From NCBI RefSeq assembly GCF_004353825.1, contig NZ_SMNA01000004.1, positions 248,001 to 312,000 on the forward strand: DNA of 64,000 nucleotides, given 5' to 3'. Of this stretch, positions 18,107-25,183 are shown one piece after another; positions within the stretch are counted from its first letter, which is position 1; every line of letters begins with the position of its first letter. The notes under the pieces are model-generated. The model did not search any database, was not told the origin of the DNA, and saw only the letters and a list, made by a program, of their open reading frames with translations. Both the position numbers and the translations under genes were made by a program. The DNA comes from Occultella glacieicola. GTDB taxonomy: Bacteria; Actinomycetota; Actinomycetes; Actinomycetales; Beutenbergiaceae.

Positions 18107-19162
18107 TCAGGGTGACTGCAGCGCCTTGATGATCGTGACGGCCTGGGTGATCGCTGCCGCGGTGCCCGGGTGTTCGACGGCGTCCAACTCCCAGATGGCG
18201 TTCCGGACGCACCGCACCAGGGCGAACGCACGCGCACGGTCGTAGTCGAGTCCGGCGGCGGCGCAGGCAACGTCCAGTCGCAGCTGGAGGTGGGCACGCA
18301 GGTCGTGGGCGCTGCGGGCGGGCTCCCACCGGTCCCACAGCAGTGGCGCGAGGACGAACGCCGGGTCCGCCGCCATCACCTCTGCGTCGATGGCGACCCA
18401 TTCGGCCGGATCGGTCCGACGCAGCACGTTGCCCGCGTGCAGGTCGGTGTGCACGAGTCGGGCGTCGACGTCGGGTTCCGAACCCAGGTCGACGGCGAGG
18501 GCTCGGCCGGCCTCGAGCAGTCGCCTGGGGAAGGTGTGGCCGCGGGCGTCCCGGGTGCGGAGTGCGTCGATGTCCGCCACGAGGGTGCGCAGGTGTTCCG
18601 AGAGTCGCGGTGCCCACGGCGGTGCCGGCCGGTCCAGTCGGGCGGCGATTCGGCCGAGTTCCTCGGCGGCGTCAAGGACGCTCTCGCTGTTCAGGTCGCG
18701 GACCTCCAGGCGTTCGAGCAGCAGCGCCCAGCGGCTCGGATCCGCGGCGAGGAGGCGGACGGCGCCGTCGCCGTCCCAGGTGCGCAGCGCGAGCCTCTCG
18801 GTGCGGCCCTCGGCGTGCGGCCAGACCAGTTTCAGCACGGCGGGTGTACCGTCCGTGCGCCGGACCGGTAGGACGAGCGCGGACGAGCCGTGCCACGCCG
18901 TGCCGGCCGGCGATGTCGCAGGTGTCGGGTCGGTCGGGCCCGTCGGGTCTACCGGATCTGCCGGCACTCTCGGGCGCGCCGAGCCTGTCGGCCCGGTGGG
19001 GTCTGGTGGACCGTCGCGGCGCAGCCGCCAGTGTCCGAGCACCTCTGGGACGAGGCGAGGGAGGGTGGCGAGCCAGGTGGCACCGTCGGGCAGGCCGGGG
19101 TCGGCGACGTGCCGGGTGACGGACTCACGCAGGCCGTCCGGAATCAGGTCGGGATCTCTCAC
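18107..19162 (-). CDS. Aminoglycoside/hydroxyurea phosphotransferase-like kinase
   Basis: This 351-residue kinase-fold protein has the catalytic loop VHTDLHAGNVL (about residue 235) and the metal-binding loop AIDAEVMAADPAF. This resembles the APH(6)/hydroxyurea phosphotransferase group. A Pro-Thr-Gly/Asp-rich insertion lies around residues 50-90, before the beta-strand lysine VLKLVWP. The GTG start overlaps the stop of a micro-ORF (GTGA at 19159-19162). Downstream of a MarR-MFS pair, a resistance role is plausible, but the substrate is unknown. Confidence 0.85.
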   Translation of the reverse strand: MRDPDLIPDGLRESVTRHVADPGLPDGATWLATLPRLVPEVLGHWRLRRDGPPDPTGPTGSARPRVPADPVDPTGPTDPTPATSPAGTAWHGSSALVLPVRRTDGTPAVLKLVWPHAEGRTERLALRTWDGDGAVRLLAADPSRWALLLERLEVRDLNSESVLDAAEELGRIAARLDRPAPPWAPRLSEHLRTLVADIDALRTRDARGHTFPRRLLEAGRALAVDLGSEPDVDARLVHTDLHAGNVLRRTDPAEWVAIDAEVMAADPAFVLAPLLWDRWEPARSAHDLRAHLQLRLDVACAAAGLDYDRARAFALVRCVRNAIWELDAVEHPGTAAAITQAVTIIKALQSP

Positions 19163-19215
19163 CGGGCCTCGGTCTCCTCACGCGGGTCGTCCGGGATCAG
19201 GTCGGGGTCGCTCAC
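19159..19215 (-). CDS. Micro-ORF b (18 residues), duplicated coupling cassette
   Basis: GTG start at 19215, TGA at 19159-19161. The predicted peptide is MSDPDLIPDDPREETEAR, identical to micro-ORF a. It overlaps the preceding micro-ORF and the following kinase gene by GTGA at each end. Its first ten residues resemble the kinase N-terminus (MRDPDLIPDG) and its last residues resemble the end of the MFS protein (EVEAR). It is probably a by-product of tandem duplication that keeps ribosomes flowing; expression is not proven. Confidence 0.5.
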   Translation of the reverse strand: MSDPDLIPDDPREETEAR

Positions 19216-19268
19216 CGGGCCTCGGTCTCCTCACGCGGGTCGTCCGGGATCAGGTCGGGGTCGCTCAC
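19212..19268 (-). CDS. Micro-ORF a (18 residues), duplicated coupling cassette
   Basis: GTG start at 19268, TGA at 19212-19214, identical in sequence to micro-ORF b. The GTG overlaps the TGA of the MFS gene (19265-19268). Together MFS, micro-a, micro-b and kinase form a chain of three consecutive GTGA overlaps. Whether a peptide accumulates is unknown. Confidence 0.5.
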   Translation of the reverse strand: MSDPDLIPDDPREETEAR

Positions 19269-20524
19269 CGGGCCTCCACCTCTTCGGGCAGCGTGGCCGG
19301 CTCGATCGTGAACGAGCGCAGCGGCCTATTCGTCGCGGCGATCAGGCCGACCAGGGCGGCGCAGGCCAGGCCGCCGGAGATGAGCGCGACCGGGGCCGAG
19401 GTGAGGCCCGCGACGATACCCGCCCGGAAGTTGCCGACCTCGGGCCCACCCACGCCGACGATGTGGTCGACGGCCGAGACGCGGCCGCGGTGCGAGTCCG
19501 GCGTCGCCAGTTGGACCATGGCGCCGCGGGTCACCACCGAGACGGTGTCCGCCGCGCCCGCCACCACGAGGGCCGCGAACACCAGCCACAGCGGCTGGGC
19601 GAACCCGACCACCGCGAGCGCGACGCCCCAGGTCGCAGCCGCGCAGAGTTGGATCAGGCCGGCGCGCCGGGCGCGGGTCACCGTGCCCGAGAGCAGGCCG
19701 GCCCCGATCCCGCCGACCGCGATCGCGGACAGGAACAGGCCGAGGGTCTGCGGGTTGCCCCCGAAGCGCTCCTCGTTGATGAGCGGGAACAGCGCGACCG
19801 GCATGGCGAGCAGCGTCGCGGCGAGGTCGGTGGCGAACGACCCCCAGAGCGCGGGCCGGGTGCGGATGAACCGCAGCCCGTCGATGCTCTGCCGCAGGCC
19901 GGCGCGCGCGACGGTGCCGAGCGGCGGCATGGCCGGAAGCCGGATCACGGCGACCAGGGACGCGCACCCGGCGACGGCCTGCACGAGATAGGTCGGAGCG
20001 AGCCCCCACCGGGCCAGGACCAGGCCGGCCAGTGCCGGTCCGACGAGCATCGACGCCTGGAACGCGAGGGACTGCAGCGCGAGACCGGCGCCGACCTGGT
20101 CCGCGGGCAGGAGCCGGACCGGGAACGTGCGCCGGGCGGGGGAGCCGAGGGCGTTGAACGTCGACGCCAGTCCGACCAGCACGAACAGCACCGAGATCGA
20201 GTCCAGCCGGAGGAAGGCCTGGGCGCTCAGTCCGACGGCGACGAGCACCTGGCCGAGGGTGGTCAGGCGGACCAGGGTCCGGCGGTCCATGGCGTCCGCC
20301 AGGGAGCCTCCGATCATCCCGAACACGAGTTGCGGGACCGCGTTCACCAGACCGATCGCGCCGGTCCAGACCGGGCTGTGGGTCAGCTCCCAGACCTGCA
20401 GCAGCACGGCGACCGTCGCGAACTGGTATCCGAACGTGCCGAGCGAGGACCCGATCCACAGTTCTCTGAACGCGCGGCTGGAGCGCAGCGGCCGGATGTC
20501 GACGAGGCGGTCGGCGAGGCTCAC
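19265..20524 (-). CDS. MFS exporter (EntS/MFS_3-like)
   Basis: This 419-residue transporter has about 12 hydrophobic helices. Conserved elements include the loop-2/3 motif GGSLADAMDRRTLVRLTTLGQ and the helix-4/5 region. The GTG start at 20524 overlaps the MarR stop (20521-20524, GTGA). It is the second gene of a MarR-controlled operon and likely exports a drug or metabolite. The open frame extends further upstream but there it is only a shadow of marR. Confidence 0.92.
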   Translation of the reverse strand: MSLADRLVDIRPLRSSRAFRELWIGSSLGTFGYQFATVAVLLQVWELTHSPVWTGAIGLVNAVPQLVFGMIGGSLADAMDRRTLVRLTTLGQVLVAVGLSAQAFLRLDSISVLFVLVGLASTFNALGSPARRTFPVRLLPADQVGAGLALQSLAFQASMLVGPALAGLVLARWGLAPTYLVQAVAGCASLVAVIRLPAMPPLGTVARAGLRQSIDGLRFIRTRPALWGSFATDLAATLLAMPVALFPLINEERFGGNPQTLGLFLSAIAVGGIGAGLLSGTVTRARRAGLIQLCAAATWGVALAVVGFAQPLWLVFAALVVAGAADTVSVVTRGAMVQLATPDSHRGRVSAVDHIVGVGGPEVGNFRAGIVAGLTSAPVALISGGLACAALVGLIAATNRPLRSFTIEPATLPEEVEAR

Positions 20525-21030
20525 GGCAGCTCGGGGCGGGCGGTGGAGTCGTCGGGCGCCTGGAGCAGCGCGGCGATCCGCTCGCTGAACGGCCGGGTCG
20601 CCAGTGCGGCCTCGAGGTCGGTCACCACCCGGGTGAGGGGGTACGGGATCTCGGTCTCCAGCTCGGCGACCGCCGCCTCGGTGGCCCGCCACTCGGCCTC
20701 GAGGAACGGCACCAGGCTCCGGCCCCGGGCGGTCAGGATGATCCGCCGGGTGCGGGCGTCGGCGCCCGGCTCGGTGGCGACCAGATCCTCGCGGCGCATG
20801 GCGGCGACCGTCTGACTGATCGCGGAGTGGGTCTTGCCGAGCTCCGTCGCGAGCTCCGTGATCGTCAGCGGACCGGTGTGCGCGAGCCGGATCAGCGGCC
20901 ACGCGAACCGCGGCCGCACCCCCTCGATGCCGCGCTGGCGGTAGAGGTGCTCGATGTCGGCGTCCATGGCCGCCAGGAGCTGGTGCAGCGCGAGCCAGTG
21001 GCTCTCGTGGGTCGGGTCCGACGTTGTCAC
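20521..21030 (-). CDS. MarR-family regulator
   Basis: This 169-residue winged-helix repressor has the recognition region TITELATELGKTHSAISQTVAAMRRE and the wing ATEPGADARTRRIILT. The GTG start follows a -10 box by six bases, which indicates a leaderless transcript. Two AGCGCT arms flank that -10, a likely self-operator. It heads the operon with the MFS exporter and the kinase, a common arrangement for inducible efflux. Confidence 0.92.
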   Translation of the reverse strand: MTTSDPTHESHWLALHQLLAAMDADIEHLYRQRGIEGVRPRFAWPLIRLAHTGPLTITELATELGKTHSAISQTVAAMRREDLVATEPGADARTRRIILTARGRSLVPFLEAEWRATEAAVAELETEIPYPLTRVVTDLEAALATRPFSERIAALLQAPDDSTARPELP

Positions 21031-21050
21031 AGCGCTAATATAACAGCGCT
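21031..21050 (-). promoter_or_regulatory. marR leaderless promoter with flanking operator arms
   Basis: On the minus strand the -10 is TATATT (21042-21037), six bases before GTG at 21030. Identical six-base palindromic arms AGCGCT sit at 21031-21036 and 21045-21050, bracketing the -10 box. A MarR dimer here would occlude polymerase. Confidence 0.65.
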
Positions 21051-21173
21051 CATGGAATGTCGGGCGCTCGCCCGCGTCCGGCCGAGTGAAGCGCGGTGGA
21101 GTTGCGCGGGGCCTCGGCTCCCGGGCAGCGCTACCCGTTCCACCTCCGACGTGCCCGATCTAGTCTCGGAGTC

Positions 21174-21851
21174 GTGATGACCAAGGACGAGTATGTGCAG
21201 CGCGCGCAGGCGCAGGACGATTGGGCTCCCGGCTGGGAGGCGATCGATGACGCGTTCGGCGCGGTCTATCCGGGCGTCGAGCCACCGCACCTGGCCACGT
21301 CGATGCCGGCCCGGGCGATGTTCGGCGGCAACGAGTACCTCGACGGCGCCAGCCTGTTCCCGTCGCCGAACGGCTACCAGCACGTGGTCACCTACGGCAT
21401 GAGCTCGCTGTATGCCGACGCGGAGGACTACGGCGGCGATCGCAGCGGCTGGGGTTACGAGATGACCATGAAGGTCGCCGCGCCGGGCAAGCCGGAGGCC
21501 GGCTGGGCCGTCTCCGTGATGAGCAACCTGGCGCGTTACACCTTCACCTCCGGCCGGTGGTTCGAGCCGTACCAGGCGGTCGCCGGCAATGGCACGCCGA
21601 TCAGTATCGGCTCCGGCAGTGCGCTCACGTCACTCCTGGTGGTGCCGGACACGGAGGTCGCGGGCGTGGACACGGTGCACGGCAGGCTCGACTTCCTCCA
21701 ACTCGTGGGCATCACCCAGCCGGAGTCCGACTGGGTCTTCGCCGACCCCTCGCTCACGGTCGGCCGGATCCGCGAACTAGCCGCCCGGCTGGCCGATGCC
21801 ACCGGACCCGAACTCGTCACCGACCTGGCGCGGACCGAGTCCTTCCTCTGA
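21174..21851 (+). CDS. Suppressor-of-fused (SUFU) domain protein
   Basis: This 225-residue single-domain protein is related to bacterial SUFU-like proteins. Recognisable elements include LDGASLFPSPNGYQHVVTYGMS, GWGYEMTMKV and a late LLVVPDTE...TVHGRLDFLQLVGIT block. Bacterial members are often immunity-type proteins in polymorphic toxin loci, but no toxin is adjacent here. A TAGTCT box seven bases upstream of GTG 21174 suggests a leaderless start; ATG at 21177 is almost equally good. It converges with the nucleotidyltransferase gene. Confidence 0.8.
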   Translation: MMTKDEYVQRAQAQDDWAPGWEAIDDAFGAVYPGVEPPHLATSMPARAMFGGNEYLDGASLFPSPNGYQHVVTYGMSSLYADAEDYGGDRSGWGYEMTMKVAAPGKPEAGWAVSVMSNLARYTFTSGRWFEPYQAVAGNGTPISIGSGSALTSLLVVPDTEVAGVDTVHGRLDFLQLVGITQPESDWVFADPSLTVGRIRELAARLADATGPELVTDLARTESFL

Positions 21852-21925
21852 CCGGTCGCTGCCGCCTGGGTCGGTGGACCGAGTGACGCCTGCGGCCACG
21901 GTCGGCGACGCCGGAGCGGATCGGC

Positions 21926-22729
21926 TCACGGGAGCGCGGCGACCTCCGCGCTGACCGAGTGCACGAGAGTCGCCACCTCCTCGAACCGGCCCGGCGCCCC
22001 AACCGTGCCGCCGTCGTACCACCACGCGGTCGCCCACTCGATCAGCTCGGCGGACTCCAGCCGCCGCGCCGCTGCCCAGGCCGCGGCGCGGCGCTTCGAG
22101 ACCTGGGTGCCCTCCGTCACCAGGTGCAGCGCACGGCACAGGGTGAGTACCGCGTAGGCCTGCGCCCCCGGCCGCCCTCGTGCGTCCGTGACCCACGCCG
22201 GCCAGCTCGCCGCGTGCTCACGCACCACCGCGAGAACCGCGACCCGATCGACCGGCGGGAGCACCGCCGTCGGGCTCGGGCCGCGCAGCGAGCGCCCGGT
22301 CGAACGTGCGAACGCGACGTTCAGCAGGTAGTGCCGCGTCGCCTCGAACAGGTGCAACGGCTCACCCGGGCTGATCCGGATCATCGGTCCCGAGCGGTCC
22401 GCCAGCGTGGTGAGCGTCGCGGTCGGGAGGTAGTCCACTTCGATCCGGTCCGCCCAGGCGGGATGGTCGACGGCGAGGCGTGCGTGCAGCGGTCGCAGCA
22501 GTTCCAGCGTGGTCGCCGTGGGCACGTCGCGCAGCACGGCGAGCAGGTCCAGGTCGCTACGGGCGGGGTCGAAGTCTCCGGCCACGTACGAGCCGTGGAC
22601 GTAGAGGCCGAGCAGGCCGTCGCCGAGCCGGGTGGCGATGCCGTCGGCGATGAGGTCGAGCATCCGTCCTGGGGGTGTGGGCTCCGACGGCTCCGATGGC
22701 ACTGAGGGCGGTGTGGGCACTGTCGTCAC
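21926..22729 (-). CDS. AadA-like nucleotidyltransferase
   Basis: This 267-residue protein has the nucleotidyltransferase motif GSYVAGDFDPARSDLDLL (GS...D-x-D metal site). A helical C-terminal domain of the DUF4111/AadA type (YAVLTLCRALHLVTEG) follows. Relatives adenylylate streptomycin/spectinomycin, but chromosomal members often have other or no known substrates. A TACGGT box six bases upstream of GTG 22729 suggests a leaderless start, preferred over an upstream ATG inside the divergent TetR control region. Confidence 0.82.
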   Translation of the reverse strand: MTTVPTPPSVPSEPSEPTPPGRMLDLIADGIATRLGDGLLGLYVHGSYVAGDFDPARSDLDLLAVLRDVPTATTLELLRPLHARLAVDHPAWADRIEVDYLPTATLTTLADRSGPMIRISPGEPLHLFEATRHYLLNVAFARSTGRSLRGPSPTAVLPPVDRVAVLAVVREHAASWPAWVTDARGRPGAQAYAVLTLCRALHLVTEGTQVSKRRAAAWAAARRLESAELIEWATAWWYDGGTVGAPGRFEEVATLVHSVSAEVAALP

Positions 22730-22762
22730 GGCCCCACCGTACGGTCCGCCGGTGAGGTAGGG

Positions 22763-22786
22763 TGAACAACGGTTCATTCAAAATGA
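22763..22786. promoter_or_regulatory. Operator-like palindromes before the TetR-GNAT pair
   Basis: TGAAC-AACG-GTTCA (22763-22776) overlaps TCATT-CAA-AATGA (22774-22786), both perfect inverted repeats. They occupy the divergent promoter region between the nucleotidyltransferase and TetR genes. The TetR encoded just downstream is the likely binder. Confidence 0.55.
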
Positions 22787-22796
22787 GAGTAGGCGC

Positions 22797-23402
22797 ATGC
22801 CCCGCACAGTCGAACAGAACGAGGTCATCCGCGCAGCCACCCGTGACACGATCCGTACCGCGGCCGTCCGTGAGTTCGCCCGGCGTGGCTTCGCGGCCGC
22901 CAGCATCCGCGGCATCGCGGCCGAGGCGGGCCTGAGCACCGGGTCGATCTACCGCCACTACGCCACGAAGGACGAGCTCTTCGACGAGCTCCTCACCCAG
23001 GCGGCCATCGGGCTGAGTGCGACCGCGGCCCGGCTCGCGGAGCCTGGCCGGCCCCTCGACCTGGTCCGCGAGTTCGCGGCGACGTACCTGACGGACCTCC
23101 AGGGGGACGACGGCGAGGCCGAGTTCTTCATGGTCATCAACCAAGGGTTCACCAGCGACACCCCGGCCGGCACGACGGCCCGGCTGGCGTCGGCGCACGA
23201 GGCGCTCTGGCGAGCATTCGCCGAGCTGGTCCGGCACGGGCAGCGGGAGGGTGCGTTCGGCGCCGGCGACCCGGACCGGCTTGCGGTCGGCTTCTTCGCG
23301 ATGCTCACCGGGCTCACCACCCTTCGACTCGCGCTCGGGCGCGACCTGCCTCTGCCGGACGCCGACCTGGTGTTGCGAACGCTGACCGGAGGGGACCGTT
23401 GA
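22797..23402 (+). CDS. TetR-family regulator
   Basis: This 201-residue repressor has an N-terminal helix-turn-helix (RTAAVREFARRGFAAASIRGIAAEAG, then SIYRHYATKDELF). An alpha-helical ligand domain follows. It overlaps the GNAT gene by four bases (TTGA), so the acetyltransferase is probably its target. Palindromes lie immediately upstream. The ligand is unknown. Confidence 0.9.
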   Translation: MPRTVEQNEVIRAATRDTIRTAAVREFARRGFAAASIRGIAAEAGLSTGSIYRHYATKDELFDELLTQAAIGLSATAARLAEPGRPLDLVREFAATYLTDLQGDDGEAEFFMVINQGFTSDTPAGTTARLASAHEALWRAFAELVRHGQREGAFGAGDPDRLAVGFFAMLTGLTTLRLALGRDLPLPDADLVLRTLTGGDR

Positions 23403-24034
23403 TCACCGTCGAGCGGGCCGACGTCCTCGGCGAGCCGTACCGGCGCCGGATCGCCGACGTCTGGGTCCGCGGGTTCGCGGAGGACTTCGCCTACTTCTCC
23501 AAGGACCCGGTGGTGCTCGGGGACGCCTTCGCGCACCTGCTGCTCCTGGACCGCTGGTACGTCGCGCTGGTCGACGGCGAACCGGCCGGCCTCGCGTGCG
23601 TGGCCGAGGGCGATCAGGAGGTCCTGCGCCCCCGGGCCGCGGAGCTGCGACGCCACCTCGGGCTGGTGCATGGCACGATCACCCACCTCATCCTCCGCAG
23701 TCAGTTCCTGGGCGCCTACGACGGCGCCCGGCCCGGACTCCTCGAGATCGGCTTCGTGACCACGGCGCCCGCCTACCAGGGCCGCGGCGTCGCGACCGCG
23801 CTGATGCGGCACCTCCTGGCCCTGGATGGCTACGACGAGTTCGTGCTCCGCGACATCAAGGACACGAATGCACCCGCACTCGGGCTGTACGAGAAGCTCG
23901 GGTTCACCGCGTTCGGCAGGCGCGCCGTCCGGGGGGCGGCGCGGGCCGGGTTCAGCGCCTACGTGTCGATGCGGCTGGTGCGGGGGCAGGGGCCCGTCGG
24001 CTCGACCGGCGACCCCGGCGGTGCTCCGCAGTAG
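23399..24034 (+). CDS. GNAT-family N-acetyltransferase
   Basis: This 211-residue enzyme has the acetyl-CoA pyrophosphate-binding motif YQGRGVATALM (about residues 126-136) followed by LALYEKLGF-like helix NAPALGLYEKLGF. The TTG start overlaps the TetR stop (23399-23402). The last 20 residues are low in complexity. Substrate cannot be inferred. Its TAG stop forms the start of a -10 box for the next gene. Confidence 0.87.
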   Translation: MITVERADVLGEPYRRRIADVWVRGFAEDFAYFSKDPVVLGDAFAHLLLLDRWYVALVDGEPAGLACVAEGDQEVLRPRAAELRRHLGLVHGTITHLILRSQFLGAYDGARPGLLEIGFVTTAPAYQGRGVATALMRHLLALDGYDEFVLRDIKDTNAPALGLYEKLGFTAFGRRAVRGAARAGFSAYVSMRLVRGQGPVGSTGDPGGAPQ

Positions 24035-24045
24035 GGTCGGCGTCC

Positions 24046-24465
24046 ATGGACACCAGGGCTGCCAGTTACGTCGTCGTCGTGCGCGAGCAGGCCGTGCTGC
24101 TCGCGCACTGGAACGAGGGCGGCCGGTCCGGCTGGACGTTGCCCGGGGGTGGCATGGAGGACTTCGAGACCGCTGAGGAGACCGCGATCCGCGAGTTCCT
24201 CGAGGAGACCGGCTACCGGGTCGAACTCGACGGCGTGCTCGGTGTCGACACCCACTACGTCGCGGCCGCGGACCGGCTGGTGACCCCCGCCGGTCCACTG
24301 CGCAGCGTCCGCGTCGTCTACGCCGGTCACATCGTCGGCGGCGAGCTCACCCACGAGGTCGACGGCAGCACCGACGAGTGCCGGTGGGTCCCGTTGGACG
24401 AGGTCGCCGACCTCGACACGGTGGAACTCGTCGACGCCGCGATGACGATGGCCGGCCTGCTCTGA
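24046..24465 (+). CDS. NUDIX hydrolase
   Basis: This 139-residue single-domain hydrolase has a complete Nudix box (GGMEDFETAEETAIREFLEE, then TGY), which binds metal and cleaves nucleoside diphosphate-X substrates. TAGGGT (24032-24037) eight bases before the ATG suggests a leaderless start. It converges with the following TetR gene. The substrate is unknown. Confidence 0.88.
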   Translation: MDTRAASYVVVVREQAVLLAHWNEGGRSGWTLPGGGMEDFETAEETAIREFLEETGYRVELDGVLGVDTHYVAAADRLVTPAGPLRSVRVVYAGHIVGGELTHEVDGSTDECRWVPLDEVADLDTVELVDAAMTMAGLL

Positions 24466-24502
24466 CGCGAGCGGCCCCCGGGGTGGCCCAGCGGGCCCGT
24501 CC

Positions 24503-25063
24503 TCAGCCGGCCATGCTCCGTCGGAACGAGCGCACCGCGAGGTCAGCGGCCATGTGCCTCGGGACGTCGCCGGCGCTGACCTCGGCGGCGGTGTAGAGGA
24601 CCGCATAGAACAGGTTCTCGGCCCACGCGTTCGGGATGTCGGCGGCGATGGCGCCCTCGGCCCGGGCCCGGTCCAGCAGCGGGGTCAGCCCCTCGCTGGA
24701 GTCGTCGGCCGGCCAGTTCGGGTTCCCCGCGAACCGGTCCGGGTCCGCGAACAGGAAGATCACCCGGTCCCCGATCTCGATTCCGGCACGCAGGTGCCGT
24801 TCGAGCGCGTCCATCGGGTCCTCGTCGGATGCACTCTCCGGGTCGGCGCCGTTGAGATGGTCCAGGGAGTCGACCAGGAGGGCGTCCACCAGCGCCTGGC
24901 GGTCGGCGAAGTACCGGTGCAACGTGGAGCGGCTGACCTCGGCGCGCTCCGCGATCGCGCCGAACGGTGCCGAGAAGTCGCGTGCCCAGAGGGCGGCCGC
25001 GGCGTCCAGGATGGCGGCGCGCGTACGGGCGCGCGCGCCTCGTTCGATCTGCTCCGTCGTCAC
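24503..25063 (-). CDS. TetR-family regulator of the ABC exporter
   Basis: This 186-residue repressor has an N-terminal helix-turn-helix (RAAILDAAAALWARDFSAPFGAIA) followed by SRSTLHRYFADRQALVDALL. The GTG start at 25063 has TATCCT seven bases upstream, a leaderless pattern. It is divergent from a large ABC exporter, and an 18-nt palindrome sits between them at 25114-25131. It most likely represses that exporter. Confidence 0.9.
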   Translation of the reverse strand: MTTEQIERGARARTRAAILDAAAALWARDFSAPFGAIAERAEVSRSTLHRYFADRQALVDALLVDSLDHLNGADPESASDEDPMDALERHLRAGIEIGDRVIFLFADPDRFAGNPNWPADDSSEGLTPLLDRARAEGAIAADIPNAWAENLFYAVLYTAAEVSAGDVPRHMAADLAVRSFRRSMAG

Positions 25064-25105
25064 GACGCCGAGGATAGGCCGTATCGGGCAGGTGCGCCAA
25101 TGCTG

Positions 25106-25135
25106 TTGCTAAATGCGACAGTGATGTCGCAGAAT
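25106..25135 (+). promoter_or_regulatory. Exporter promoter with embedded TetR operator
   Basis: A -35 box TTGCTA (25106-25111) and a -10 box CAGAAT (25130-25135) are 18 bp apart. Between them is TGCGACA-GTGA-TGTCGCA (25114-25131), a perfect 7-4-7 palindrome. Its position between the promoter boxes is classic for TetR repression. Confidence 0.7.
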
Positions 25136-25183
25136 GGGTCGGCGCAGTTCCCCAGATCGGGGCGCCGCGGATGGAGGGCGATC

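Larger units (their letters stand above)
19143..19275. repeat. 53-bp tandem repeat carrying coupled micro-ORFs
   Basis: Units begin at 19143, 19196 and 19249 with a 53-bp period. Two full units are followed by a partial third. Each spans the end of one reading frame and the start of the next, so the repeat duplicates an intergenic start/stop junction. See the two micro-ORFs and the finding on this region. Confidence 0.9.

Noticed and set aside
21174-21851. SUFU protein as immunity gene of a polymorphic toxin
   Set aside because: No toxin-like or secretion-associated gene is adjacent.
18107-22729. Acquired antibiotic-resistance island (APH-like kinase, MFS, AadA-like enzyme)
   Set aside because: No mobile-element genes, integrase or composition shift is visible, and the families are common on actinobacterial chromosomes.
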